A DNA stretch of 64,000 bases from Thalassotalea loyana (GCF_030161435.1 NZ_BSSV01000009.1:62001-126000); one strand, 5' to 3'; counted from the stretch's first letter, positions 1 through 8,953 are shown. The notes: generated by a model from the sequence alone, not told the origin. Numbers and translations are program-made.

Positions 1-631
1 TGTCGTTAATATAGGTGGAATTGCCAATATTACCTATTTACCCAATGATACCGAGCAAGCGGTCGTCGGCTTTGATACTGGCCCAGGTAATGCGCTCTTG
101 GACATCTGGTATCAAGCGAATAATCCAAACGATCGATATGACGAAGGTGGTAAATGGAGTTCAACGGGTACTGTTATCCAGCCTCTATTGAACCATCTAC
201 GTGAGGATAAGTACTTTAAGTTGCCGCCCCCAAAAAGTACAGGAAGAGAGTATTTTCATGCACAATGGCTCAACGACAATTTAAGCGCTTTTGAACAAAG
301 TAAGTCGTTGTTACCACAAGATATTCAAGCAACGCTATGCGCCCTTACTGCCGGCTCTATTAGCGAGCAAATCCGCTTATTATCGACAACCGGCAAAGTA
401 TTTTTGTGTGGTGGTGGAGCACATAATAAACACCTTTTAAATCTTATAAAACAACAACTTAATGACCACTCAGTAGCGTCATTGAATGCACTAAATATTG
501 ATGGTGACGCGCTTGAAGCAATGGCATTTGCGTGGTTTGCTTATGCTTTTGATAAAAAAATAAAGGGTAACATTCCAAGTGTCACGGGGGCTAGCAAAGC
601 ATTGGTCCTAGGCAATGAGTATCTTGCATAA
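1..631 (+). CDS. anmK: Anhydro-N-acetylmuramic acid kinase, 3' part
   Basis: Cytoplasmic kinase of peptidoglycan recycling that turns 1,6-anhydro-MurNAc into MurNAc-6-phosphate. The reading frame is open from base 2, before any usable start codon, so the gene begins outside the window and about 209 C-terminal residues are present. The family motifs NIGGIANIT and GFDTGPGN are encoded by the first 100 bases, followed by the ATPase-fold motif LCGGGAHN and, near the C-terminus, a DALEAMAFAWFA stretch. The codon at 98 (TTG) is internal and not a start. No strong terminator follows. The family call is secure; the N-terminal half cannot be assessed here. Confidence 0.93.
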   Translation, partial: VVNIGGIANITYLPNDTEQAVVGFDTGPGNALLDIWYQANNPNDRYDEGGKWSSTGTVIQPLLNHLREDKYFKLPPPKSTGREYFHAQWLNDNLSAFEQSKSLLPQDIQATLCALTAGSISEQIRLLSTTGKVFLCGGGAHNKHLLNLIKQQLNDHSVASLNALNIDGDALEAMAFAWFAYAFDKKIKGNIPSVTGASKALVLGNEYLA

Positions 632-797
632 AAAATCACTGGCGTTGTATAAAAATCTCTCTATAATCGATCATCAACCGTTTAAAAAATGTGCAATGTG
701 ATTGCTGGTTATTTGCTGTAACAATAATAAAAAATGAACTAATAAAAATTACAGTAATCTAAACACCTGCACCAATTCAATTGAATGAGGAGGAGCG

Positions 798-989
798 ATG
801 GATTTTAACGATCTACACATAGGTATGAAATGCGGCAGCAAAAAAGGTAGTGGTACTGTCACTTGGATAGATGGCTCGACCAAGACCGTTTACATGTCGA
901 ATATGGAAAACAATCACAGTTTCGAAGTGCCATTCGAAGACATTATTGATGATCCACAGGCACACAACAAAGAAGATACCTATTACTAA
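798..989 (+). CDS. Small hypothetical protein, 63 aa
   Basis: I do not recognise this family. The ATG at 798 has a very good ribosome binding site (GAGGAGGAG at about 787-795), and an intrinsic terminator follows the stop within 35 bases, so it looks like a real single-gene unit. The product is soluble, with no signal peptide or membrane segment. The first 45 residues are rich in alternating G/T/V/S residues (KKGSGTVTWIDG, KTVYMSN), which suggests a small all-beta, SH3-like fold. An acidic tail follows (EDIIDD). The gene lies 166 bases after anmK and has its own RBS, so a shared function with anmK is not implied. Confidence 0.7.
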   Translation: MDFNDLHIGMKCGSKKGSGTVTWIDGSTKTVYMSNMENNHSFEVPFEDIIDDPQAHNKEDTYY

Positions 990-1021
990 ATTTCCCTTTT
1001 GAAATATAGATAATACAAATT

Positions 1022-1046
1022 ATGGGGCAATAGCCCCATTTTTTTG
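1022..1046 (+). terminator. Intrinsic terminator after the 63-aa gene
   Basis: A 7-bp stem ATGGGGC / GCCCCAT with an AATA loop is followed by a run of seven T. It lies 32 bases after the stop of the small gene and insulates the following riboswitch unit. Confidence 0.85.
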
Positions 1047-1277
1047 TCTCAAAGAAATTCGTACACCATCAAACAACATAAATACAAAGTTTCTGTTAAA
1101 CAAAGCTTTTCAATACTTGTGAATCAAATGTAGAAACACAATAAATAATGAATAGTCTTTATTCTACAATGTAAGCTTTTGAAAATGATATTGATCTTAC
1201 ATTATTCCATTCATAGTTGTGAGCATGCATTTACATTTCAGTTGCATTTTAATAAGAGTTGATCTACATTTTTTCTG

Positions 1278-1371
1278 CTGACAATGGCAAACCAATCGTG
1301 AGGTTGGGTCGCAAAGCTTCCGGTCTTATTGCGCAAAAAGCGCTGATGATAAGATAGCGGGGTTACCAGTA
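1278..1371 (+). promoter_or_regulatory. c-di-GMP-I (GEMM-I) riboswitch
   Basis: The aptamer matches the GEMM-I consensus at every conserved block I can check by eye. GGCAAACC lies at 1286-1293. A 6-bp stem CCAATC/GGTTGG is capped by a GTGA (GNRA) tetraloop at 1292-1307. The tetraloop receptor GCAAAGC plus TTCCGG lies at 1311-1322. A second variable arm has paired TCTTAT/ATAAGA with an inner GCGC/GCGC hairpin, and the 3' strand TAGCGGGGTTACC lies at 1355-1367. It ends about 86 bases before the lipoprotein ATG. I see no obvious intrinsic terminator in that gap, so translational control is possible. The ligand is inferred from the family. Confidence 0.93.
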
Positions 1372-1456
1372 TTGAGTGAGCATATTATCCTATGCTTATG
1401 TTGAAATTCGACAGCCAGCGACAGCGTTTGAAATAACAAAACATTGTGGAGGCAAT

Positions 1457-4132
1457 ATGAATTTCAAATGCAAACTAATCGCCCTTTCTGTGGCGGCGAC
1501 TGTTACCCAACTTACCGCATGTGGCGGTGGCGGTAGCGCAGCAGAAACCCCCGTAATTGAACCTGCCCAACCTGATCCTGTAACGACTCAATCCATTTCT
1601 GGTGCGACTGCTGATGGGTATTTAGTTGGTGCGAAGGTGTGTTTAGATTTAAATCAAAACGCGATTTGCGAAGATGAGGAACCAAGCACAACAACAGAAG
1701 CTGGTGGGGTATATCAATTTACCGACATCAGTGCAGATATAGATCTAAACCAAACGGCACTGCTTGTTGAAATTATTCCGGGAGTGACCATTGATGAAGA
1801 TAACCCTGACGAGCCACTGACTAAACGCTACTCAATGAGCGCGCCCGTTGGCGTTATGGATTTCATCAGTCCAATGACAACTCTAGTTGGCTCAGTAATG
1901 CAAGAAGACTCTTCACTAACGCAAGAAGAAGCCGAGACCATTATCAGTCAGCGGATTGGTGTAACCGACGACAACATTGACATCATGGCAGATTACGTTG
2001 CCGAAAAAGTCAAAAACGGCGGACAAAACGAATATGCTCGTGTCCACAAGATATCACAGGTCATTGCCAACGTTATTGCTGATGCTATTGAGAATGCCGA
2101 TACTGGTGCGGGAACAACGATTGATGCGAATGAGCGAGAAATTGTTCGAGCGGTTAAAAAAGAAATCGCTGAAAACATTCAAGAAATTACGCAAGCAGTA
2201 GATACAGCGATTGAAAACAATGCGGATATTAATATTGAAGATATCGTTGAAATTGTCACAAATATTATCGATATCACCGTCGATAATATCCAAGAACAAG
2301 TCAATGAAAATCGTGAACAACGCGAGGAAAATCGCACGCAATTCCAAGAGCAAATTGTCGCTGGTGGGATCTTCATTTTAGAAGGGGAAGCCTACAAGCA
2401 TTACGATGAGGCGAACAATATCTGTATTGTTGAACGCGACATTGGTTATGAGCACGCCCAGGTTGTTGAAAATACGCTAGCTATCTCTCCTTATTATTAC
2501 GCTTATCACTTAAATGAATTCGCTGCGGTTGAACAAGAAGAAAGTGAGCTAACCGTTGTTTGGCAAGATGGTAATTGGCAAGAAGCAAACAAAGAGATGA
2601 CGGTAAGCGAAGTGAACGAAGATGGTTCACTCGTTATTTCCTCAGCGCTGGATGGTGAGCAAAAAATCTGGGCAAATAGCGTTAATATTCAAGACAAAAC
2701 AATTGCCAAATACACAGATAAACAGTCAGGCTGGGAAGGCCTGTACGATGATGACGCATTATTCTCAGAAGGTGCTCTGGCCTATAATGTAAAAATAAAA
2801 CAACTCAATGATGTTCACATTCTACCAATTGATGAAGGCTGTTTAAATGTCGATGCAAACACAGCCGATTGGTGTAATGTAGTATACACAAATGATCGCC
2901 AAGAAATTGCAACGCAATTTAGTCAAATCATTACCACAGAAATAACCGAAAATAACGAGCAAGACGCGCTAATTTACCTTACGGGTAATCAGGAGTATTC
3001 GATTGCAGTTAGTCTTTTTGGCGATGTTGAAGCCGACACAGGTGACATGAAAGTGTTTAAAATCAAACATACGAACTGTGATGCAGGTTATTGTCAAGAG
3101 CGTTATTTGTTAGAGACAACTTCATGGACAAAAAACGAACGAGGTTTGGAGCTCAATCTACCATCAAAGATATTCGGTTGGTTCGATCACGAAGAGCTAA
3201 CGCCAACACTTACTATTTTTGAAGGTGCTATTCGTCGGAGCTTCACCCGTAAAGGCGGTAACGTTGATGTTGTTGGCTGGACATTGAATGACGTAGCGAT
3301 GGAAAATGTCTTATCTCAATTTGATCCCGAAAACCTGCATGCCGAACAAGATGCAAGATTTTGTGGTATTAAAGAAGATGACAAAGATGATGACACCGAA
3401 GATAAAGGGGGTTCTATTCCGGAAATCCTTCACGATGAAGTTACCGCCCGCGCTCTTATTGGCCAACACTACTACATTGCAGATGATGATTTCCGTGGAT
3501 TAATTTATTTTGATCTCGAAAACCAATTAACCCTGTGGTCTGAAGAGCGAGATAGTGAGATTGAGACTGATATCCAGCAAGCCGACTGGAAAATAGATAT
3601 CGAAGGTCAGTTAATAATCGTCTTTGACGAGGAGGACTGGTTCCATGCTCGTGTGATGTCTGATGTTATTGGCGGCGATATGATGGAAGTAAAAGAATAT
3701 GATGGCGACGATTATATATACCATACATTGGTTAAAGCCTCAGTGATTACACCAGAGCAATTAGTTGAAGCACCAAACTTTATCCTAACCTCAGAAGTAC
3801 AAGAAAATTGTAGCATCACTTTTAATACAGGAATAACAGCTGATAACTTTGCACAACAACAAGGTGGTGGTTACGCAGATTTAACTAACTGCGAATCACG
3901 TATTGAAGGAGCAGCTAGTATGTTCGATTTCCAATGGTTTACTGCACAAAACGGAGCGATTGAAATCATAACATATCAACAAAACGAAGCCGGAGAAGCT
4001 GTTAATAACCAATTCCAGTTATTTTGGTTACATAGCGATAGCGAACGAGTGTTGTCAGTAATGCAAGGTAATACGGAAGAGATACCAGACGAATTCTTCG
4101 AAACATTTGTGTTTGAACCTATCACCGAGTAA
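1457..4132 (+). CDS. Large predicted outer-membrane lipoprotein under c-di-GMP riboswitch control
   Basis: 891-residue secreted protein of unknown function. I chose ATG 1457 because it has GGAGG nine bases upstream and opens a classic lipoprotein signal ending in the lipobox LTAC, with the cysteine followed by GGGGS. A glycine after the cysteine suggests outer-membrane sorting. An upstream in-frame GTG at 1376 sits at the riboswitch edge and is unlikely. After the signal comes a carboxypeptidase-regulatory/SdrB-like segment (ATADGYLVGAKVCLDLNQN), with a DxNxN-type possible calcium site. Next is a helical, highly acidic stretch (roughly residues 190-330) and then several beta-rich modules of about 100 residues containing scattered cysteines. 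Overall it is very acidic. A surface or matrix role is inferred only from the c-di-GMP switch. A terminator follows. Confidence 0.88.
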   Translation: MNFKCKLIALSVAATVTQLTACGGGGSAAETPVIEPAQPDPVTTQSISGATADGYLVGAKVCLDLNQNAICEDEEPSTTTEAGGVYQFTDISADIDLNQTALLVEIIPGVTIDEDNPDEPLTKRYSMSAPVGVMDFISPMTTLVGSVMQEDSSLTQEEAETIISQRIGVTDDNIDIMADYVAEKVKNGGQNEYARVHKISQVIANVIADAIENADTGAGTTIDANEREIVRAVKKEIAENIQEITQAVDTAIENNADINIEDIVEIVTNIIDITVDNIQEQVNENREQREENRTQFQEQIVAGGIFILEGEAYKHYDEANNICIVERDIGYEHAQVVENTLAISPYYYAYHLNEFAAVEQEESELTVVWQDGNWQEANKEMTVSEVNEDGSLVISSALDGEQKIWANSVNIQDKTIAKYTDKQSGWEGLYDDDALFSEGALAYNVKIKQLNDVHILPIDEGCLNVDANTADWCNVVYTNDRQEIATQFSQIITTEITENNEQDALIYLTGNQEYSIAVSLFGDVEADTGDMKVFKIKHTNCDAGYCQERYLLETTSWTKNERGLELNLPSKIFGWFDHEELTPTLTIFEGAIRRSFTRKGGNVDVVGWTLNDVAMENVLSQFDPENLHAEQDARFCGIKEDDKDDDTEDKGGSIPEILHDEVTARALIGQHYYIADDDFRGLIYFDLENQLTLWSEERDSEIETDIQQADWKIDIEGQLIIVFDEEDWFHARVMSDVIGGDMMEVKEYDGDDYIYHTLVKASVITPEQLVEAPNFILTSEVQENCSITFNTGITADNFAQQQGGGYADLTNCESRIEGAASMFDFQWFTAQNGAIEIITYQQNEAGEAVNNQFQLFWLHSDSERVLSVMQGNTEEIPDEFFETFVFEPITE

Positions 4133-4165
4133 CAAACAAAACTCAATAAACTTCCCTAGTATTTT

Positions 4166-4192
4166 GGTTGGAGCTTAGCTCCAACCTTTTTT
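4166..4192 (+). terminator. Intrinsic terminator after the lipoprotein gene
   Basis: A perfect 9-bp stem GGTTGGAGC / GCTCCAACC with a TTA loop is followed by six T. It ends the riboswitch-lipoprotein transcription unit. The rest of 4193-4353 shows nothing I can identify. Confidence 0.9.
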
Positions 4193-4353
4193 CTAACACT
4201 AATTTTCTATCGGCCCACACTAAATGTACCTAAACTTAGTTTGGCACCTTTATGACGACTATAGAAATATCTAGTTCGACAGTCATCTCTCGAAAAATCA
4301 AAAATAAGCTGATTAGCAAAGGTCGGATGTAAAGATGTCGAGTTTATGAAATA

Positions 4354-4380
4354 AAAAGCCTCGCTAATGCGAGGCTTTTT
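4354..4380. terminator. Intrinsic terminator of ssb, bidirectional
   Basis: The symmetric hairpin AAAAAGCCTCGC / GCGAGGCTTTTT with a TAAT loop lies about 25 bases beyond the ssb stop. A/T tracts on both sides let it work on either strand. Confidence 0.9.
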
Positions 4381-4405
4381 AATAACGTAAATTGCTACCT
4401 ATCAT

Positions 4406-5107
4406 TTAGAACGGAATGTCATCGTCAAAATCGATAGTTGGCTCTGTAGGGTTTACCTTAGGCGCATTTTGTTGTGCTGGTGCTTGGCTTGACTGGTTAA
4501 ATCCACCCTGGCTTTGCTGCGCAGGAGCTTGATAACCGCCTTGACTCTGCTGTGCAGGTGCTTGGTAACCGCCTTGACTCTGTTGAGTTGGAGCCTGGTA
4601 ACCGCCTTGGCTTTGTTGTGCTGGTGCCTGATATCCACCTTGGCTTTGCTGTGCTGGTGCCTGGTATCCACCTTGTTGTGCAGCTGGCTTGTTAAAGCCG
4701 CCTTGGTTTTGCTGATATCCACCACTTTGTTGACCAGCGTTTTGCTGGAAACCACCTTGGCCTTGACCACGCGAGTCTAGCATTTGCATATCATTGACAA
4801 CGATTTCTGTTGTGTATTGGTCTTGGCCTTGTTGATTTTGCCACTTACGCGTTTGTAAACGGCCTTCTAAATAAACTTTAGAGCCTTTCTTTAAATACTC
4901 ACCTGCGATTTCTGCAAGGCGTTGATAAATCACTATACGGTGCCATTCGGTTTTTTCTTTTTGCTCACCGGTTTGCTTATCTTTCCACGTTTCTGACGTA
5001 GCAACAGTAAAATTAGCAACTGCACCACCGTTCGGCATAAAACGTACTTCAGGATCTTGTCCTAAATTACCGACGATAATGACTTTGTTGATTCCGCGAC
5101 TGGCCAT
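4406..5107 (-). CDS. ssb: Single-stranded DNA-binding protein
   Basis: Binds ssDNA in replication, repair and recombination and recruits partners through its C-terminal tip. The 233-residue product has the OB fold at residues 1-110 (starting [19 protein letters not shown]), a long Q/G/P-rich disordered linker at 115-220, and the canonical acidic tip ending DFDDDIPF. It is longer than E. coli SSB (178 aa) because the linker contains five tandem copies of an 11-residue unit. It starts at ATG 5107 and ends at a strong bidirectional terminator. In relatives ssb usually sits close to the MFS gene and uvrA; here about 6.5 kb separates it from the MFS gene. Confidence 0.98.
   Translation of the reverse strand: MASRGINKVIIVGNLGQDPEVRFMPNGGAVANFTVATSETWKDKQTGEQKEKTEWHRIVIYQRLAEIAGEYLKKGSKVYLEGRLQTRKWQNQQGQDQYTTEIVVNDMQMLDSRGQGQGGFQQNAGQQSGGYQQNQGGFNKPAAQQGGYQAPAQQSQGGYQAPAQQSQGGYQAPTQQSQGGYQAPAQQSQGGYQAPAQQSQGGFNQSSQAPAQQNAPKVNPTEPTIDFDDDIPF
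4511..4675 (-). repeat. Five 33-bp tandem repeats inside ssb
   Basis: The 33-bp unit encodes [11 protein letters not shown] and occurs five times in direct tandem (SSB residues 145-199). One copy has T in place of A at the eighth position. Synonymous differences between units show it is not a very recent amplification. It is in frame, so copy-number change would only lengthen the linker. Confidence 0.95.
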
Positions 5108-5239
5108 GTATTTATCCTATGGTGTTGGCAATGTATACAACATTGACTGATCTTCGCTTGAGATCTTCTTATCTAAAATATTGGAACAAAATATTCTATC
5201 ACTACAAGCGAATTTTACCTATAACTATACTTCAAAAAA

Positions 5240-5641
5240 TTACACATTTTGTGGGTATAAATGTTCGGTTAACACTTGCTTTATTTGCTCAGGGATTTGT
5301 GCCGATTTTTCTGCCGTGTAGTCATAATGTACCATGGTAGCCGTTCCGCTTGCGCAACACTTTCCCTGCTGCCACAGCTCTTGATAAACCTTGAAGGAGC
5401 TATTACCAATGTGACTAATATAAGTTTTTACTTCCATATCAATGCCAAAATACATTTGTGCTTTAAACGCTACATCTATATTAGCCAAAATTAAGTTCCA
5501 CTGTTTTGGATCTAAGCTTGGAACAAAAAACTGGAAGATAGGCTTACGTGCGCCCTCGAACCAGATAGGTACCAAGGTATTGTTGATGTGACCTAACGCA
5601 TCTGTATCGCTAAACCGGGGGCTAAACTTTTCACTAAACAC
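5240..5641 (-). CDS. Acyl-CoA thioesterase, 4HBT hot-dog family
   Basis: Predicted to hydrolyse acyl-CoA thioesters in the cytoplasm. The motif DTDALGHINNT near the N-terminus is the 4-hydroxybenzoyl-CoA thioesterase/YbgC/FadM signature, with the catalytic aspartate in DTD. The long reading frame could start at 5797, but that would overlap the start of the divergent amidohydrolase gene and add 52 atypical residues. The GTG at 5641 has AGGAAG seven bases upstream and gives 133 residues, the normal family length, so I prefer it. The physiological substrate cannot be read from the sequence. The nearby fadH also handles acyl-CoA. Confidence 0.82.
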   Translation of the reverse strand: MFSEKFSPRFSDTDALGHINNTLVPIWFEGARKPIFQFFVPSLDPKQWNLILANIDVAFKAQMYFGIDMEVKTYISHIGNSSFKVYQELWQQGKCCASGTATMVHYDYTAEKSAQIPEQIKQVLTEHLYPQNV

Positions 5642-5801
5642 AATAAGACTTCCTATTAACTTGTCGTAGTTTTTAAAATGGATTAACGTTTTGCCGTCTA
5701 TCGTACTAATTACCTGTTCAAACGAAAAGCAATTGTTTGCGCATTTGTTCGAGCTATACTCAATTGAGATATAAAAACAATAAATGCGGAAAATCAATCA
5801 T

Positions 5802-7370
5802 ATGAAAAAGCTACTCGTCGTTTGTCTTCTCCTCACCACTATCACAACCAACGCCGCGCCAGGAGAAAAAGCGCCTAAAAGGACATCGGGTGAAGGTCCA
5901 TATGAACGCTTGATTTTAAGAGGTGGTACCATAGTCAACGGTGAAGGGGCGCCTGCACAAGGTCCTATCGACATCGTGATTGAAAACGATCGTATTGTTC
6001 GCATAGTAAACGTTGGTCACCCTGGCGTACCTATAAAGCAGAACAAGCGACCGGTAGCAGGTCCCAATGACAAAGAAATAGACGTAACAGGTCAATATAT
6101 CTTACCTGGTTTTATTGATATGCATGGCCATATAGGTGGTAGCGCCGACAATATTCCCGCAGAGTATGTTTTTAAGCTATGGCTCGCGCATGGCATCACG
6201 ACGGTCAGAGAGCCAGGTAGTTTTAACGGTATAGATTGGGTAATGGACCACGTAAAACGCAGTGAACAAAATTCGATAGCAGCACCGCGTATCGTTCCTT
6301 ATGTAGGGTTTGGCATGGGAAATGAAGCACCGATTACCACACCTAAACAAGCAACAAAATGGGTTAAGCGTATTGCTAAGCAAGGCGCTAAGGGAATCAA
6401 ATTTTTTGGCGCTCCTCCAGAAATTATGGAAGCAGCGCTGACGGAAGCTGACAAACAAGGGCTAGGTTCTATGATGCACCATGCTCAGTTAGAAGTAACA
6501 GCCATGAATGTTATCGACTCAGCCCGTCTTGGTTTAACGACCATGGAGCATTGGTATGGTTTACCTGAAGCGCTTTTTGAACACCAAACTATCCAAAATT
6601 ATTCCCCAGAATATAATTACAACAATGAACAACATCGTTTTGCTGAAGCTGGCCGATTATGGGCTCAAGCTGCCAAACCTGATACAGAAAAATGGGAGAA
6701 AGTACGTGATGAATTGATCTCGCTTGATTTTACCATTAATCCAACGATGACAATCTATGAAGCAAGTCGCGATTTAATGCGTGAAATGAATGCTGATTGG
6801 CACGATGAATATACGTTACCGACACTTTGGGAGTTTTTTCAACCAAATCGCTATGCACATGGTTCCTATTGGTTTGATTGGACAACCGATGATGAAATTG
6901 CGTGGAAGAAAAACTTTCAGCAGTGGATGGTGTTCTTAAATGACTATAAAAACCATGGCGGACGAGTGACAACAGGCTCTGATTCAGGGTACATCTTTAA
7001 AATCTATGGCTTTGGCTATATACGTGAATTGGAGTTGTTACGCGAGGCAGGCTTCAATGCGCTTGAAGTCGTAAAATCAGCTACATTTAATGGTGCGGAA
7101 GCGTTAGGTCTTGAACAAGATATAGGGTCGATTCGTGTCGGTAAAAAAGCAGATCTAGTGATCGTCAAAAACAATCCTCTTCGCAATTTTAAAGAGCTTT
7201 ATGGAACAGGTCATTTCAAATTAAATAACCACAATCAACCAGTGCGTGAAGGTGGCGTAAACTACACAATCAAAGATGGTATTGTTTACCATGCACCCAC
7301 ACTATTAAAAGAAGTGCGTGCAATAGTAAAAAAAGCCAAAGAGCAAAAAACACTAAAGACTAAACATTAG
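5802..7370 (+). CDS. Secreted amidohydrolase-family protein
   Basis: About 522 residues. The N-terminus MKKLLVVCLLLTTITTNA looks like a Sec signal peptide ending at NA-AP, so the enzyme is probably periplasmic. ATG 5802 places the signal correctly; ATG 5784 in the same frame would add six residues. The amidohydrolase/imidazolonepropionase-like fold is shown by GFIDMHGH (HxH metal site), the later histidines in MMHHAQ and MEHWYG, and the metal-ligand aspartate motif TTGSDSG, followed by the usual C-terminal DLVIVKNNPL beta segment. The substrate is unknown; prolidase- and peptidase-like activities occur in this group. It is transcribed divergently from the thioesterase gene. Confidence 0.85.
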   Translation: MKKLLVVCLLLTTITTNAAPGEKAPKRTSGEGPYERLILRGGTIVNGEGAPAQGPIDIVIENDRIVRIVNVGHPGVPIKQNKRPVAGPNDKEIDVTGQYILPGFIDMHGHIGGSADNIPAEYVFKLWLAHGITTVREPGSFNGIDWVMDHVKRSEQNSIAAPRIVPYVGFGMGNEAPITTPKQATKWVKRIAKQGAKGIKFFGAPPEIMEAALTEADKQGLGSMMHHAQLEVTAMNVIDSARLGLTTMEHWYGLPEALFEHQTIQNYSPEYNYNNEQHRFAEAGRLWAQAAKPDTEKWEKVRDELISLDFTINPTMTIYEASRDLMREMNADWHDEYTLPTLWEFFQPNRYAHGSYWFDWTTDDEIAWKKNFQQWMVFLNDYKNHGGRVTTGSDSGYIFKIYGFGYIRELELLREAGFNALEVVKSATFNGAEALGLEQDIGSIRVGKKADLVIVKNNPLRNFKELYGTGHFKLNNHNQPVREGGVNYTIKDGIVYHAPTLLKEVRAIVKKAKEQKTLKTKH

Positions 7371-7423
7371 ACAGTATTTTTGTGATATGGTGAAAATCAG
7401 ATCCTAATGAAGTTTACGGTAAA

Positions 7424-8953
7424 ATGGTGACTCAGATGTTTAGGCTAATCTTTTCCTTGTTAATCACGCTATGCTCCTACTCAAGCATAGCGGCAAAACC
7501 CATTCTTCACGTTGTTGCTGAAGAATGGCCTGGCGCTACAAATAAAGATTTAACAGGTAAGTATTGGAATATTATTCGGGCGGTTTACGGTAAGGACTAT
7601 GACATTCATTATGAAATTGTCAGTTGGAACCGTGCGCTGACCTTAGTTGCTCGCCAACGGGCTGATATCGTCGTTGGCGTTTATCAAGACCAACATGAAA
7701 ATATTATTACCTCCCAGTTTCATTTGGACATGGATGAATCTTTCTACCTTCTATATGACAAAAGCCTACACAACGTAAACTCATTGAAAGATATTAATAA
7801 CCTGACGATTGCCGGCCGAACAAATTACATTGTAAAAAGCAGTCTGCCATCAGGTGTTAAGTTTTATCCAATGAACTCATTAGCAAATGTTAATAAGCTC
7901 ATCATGAATGAACGAGTAGATGGCGCACTTTTGTATGCAAAAGAGCTCAACTCTGCAGATCCAAGTAAAAGTCTTGATCATATAGAGTTGCTACCAAAAC
8001 AAAAAATGTATTTGGGCTATGCTAACACTGAAAAAGGCAAACAACTGGCAAAATTGTACGATGAAAAAATGCCAGAATTAATAAAAAGCGGCCAAGCAAA
8101 AACATTTTTTCCAAGCGGGTTAGCGTACCAGTTTGCCAATTACACGCCAAAACTGGATAAGCCAACAATAGATTGGTTTTTGATACCTAAAATGTATCAG
8201 GAAAGCTCTAAATTACAGACGTTGTTCTTAGATCATCAATTTAGCGACTATGTTGCTGATAAGTTTAATGATTTAAATTTTAATTTAAAAATTGGTAGTG
8301 TAAGGGTCGTCGATGCTGCTATAGCACATGAGCCTCCACAGCAAAGTACATGTGTCGTTAACGTATTTAAGAGCCCAAAACGTGCAGAATTTGCCTTATT
8401 TTCTAAACCCATTAACAGCTATATTAAGCCCCGCTTAGTCACATTAAAAGAGACTCAATTCCCATTTTCTACCAAGTTATCTCATCAAAAACCAGTCGAT
8501 TTAGATACGCTGATTGATAGCAACCCAAGCATTAGAATAGGGATAGTCAATAAGGGGTTCGCGCACAATATCATCTCAAAAGAATTAGATGAGCAAAGCT
8601 TTAACAAATTCATCATTTTTGAAGATCGCTCTTACTCAACAATTATGTCAATGTTATACGCTAATCGACTCGATGCGGTAATCATCTGGCCGACAATCTT
8701 GCCAGAAATCATGTCAGACGAATTTGACGTAAACCTATTGGAAAGTTATAGCTTGCCCGAGAGTGTTGGCAGAAACTTCACCACATATTTAATGTGCAAT
8801 AACACTCCAACGAATAAAAAGCTAATAACAAACTTTGATAGAGCCCTATCAACCCCTGTCGAACAAAAGATAATGTATGGTGAATTATTGAAGCGATTCG
8901 ATAAACAAACCGCAGAAATATTCAAAAAAGAGTTGGGGTTATCCATTCAATAG
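7424..8953 (+). CDS. Periplasmic protein with two solute-binding-like (SBP_bac_3) domains
   Basis: 509 residues with a signal peptide ending SSIAA-KP. ATG 7436 is an alternative start four codons in. Residues about 25-240 resemble a type-3 extracellular solute-binding domain (VVAEEWPG at the first strand, a WNRALTLVARQRADIVVGVY segment). Residues about 270-500 look like a second, more diverged copy (KIGSVRVVDAAIAHEPPQQ, then IRIGIVNKGFAHN and ANRLDAVIIWP). No permease or ATPase genes are adjacent, so it is probably not the receptor of a local ABC transporter; a sensory or scavenging role is possible. A terminator follows 19 bases after the stop. Confidence 0.75.
   Translation: MVTQMFRLIFSLLITLCSYSSIAAKPILHVVAEEWPGATNKDLTGKYWNIIRAVYGKDYDIHYEIVSWNRALTLVARQRADIVVGVYQDQHENIITSQFHLDMDESFYLLYDKSLHNVNSLKDINNLTIAGRTNYIVKSSLPSGVKFYPMNSLANVNKLIMNERVDGALLYAKELNSADPSKSLDHIELLPKQKMYLGYANTEKGKQLAKLYDEKMPELIKSGQAKTFFPSGLAYQFANYTPKLDKPTIDWFLIPKMYQESSKLQTLFLDHQFSDYVADKFNDLNFNLKIGSVRVVDAAIAHEPPQQSTCVVNVFKSPKRAEFALFSKPINSYIKPRLVTLKETQFPFSTKLSHQKPVDLDTLIDSNPSIRIGIVNKGFAHNIISKELDEQSFNKFIIFEDRSYSTIMSMLYANRLDAVIIWPTILPEIMSDEFDVNLLESYSLPESVGRNFTTYLMCNNTPTNKKLITNFDRALSTPVEQKIMYGELLKRFDKQTAEIFKKELGLSIQ

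Noticed and set aside
1993-2376. Minus-strand reading frames inside the lipoprotein gene
   Set aside because: Shadows of the acidic helical segment; hydrophobic content arises from the reverse complement of GAA/GAT codons.
4511-4675. CRISPR-like regularly spaced repeats
   Set aside because: The 33-bp units are contiguous without spacers and translate in frame as the SSB linker.
4514-4780. Leucine/threonine-rich reading frame opposite ssb
   Set aside because: It is the complement of the repetitive ssb linker; it has no RBS and its composition simply mirrors the repeat.
5119-5340. Plus-strand reading frame between ssb and the thioesterase
   Set aside because: Overlaps the thioesterase 3' end on the other strand, with no RBS or recognisable product.
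5642-5797. N-terminal extension of the thioesterase
   Set aside because: It would overlap the divergent amidohydrolase start, has no family similarity, and a GTG with good RBS gives the normal length.
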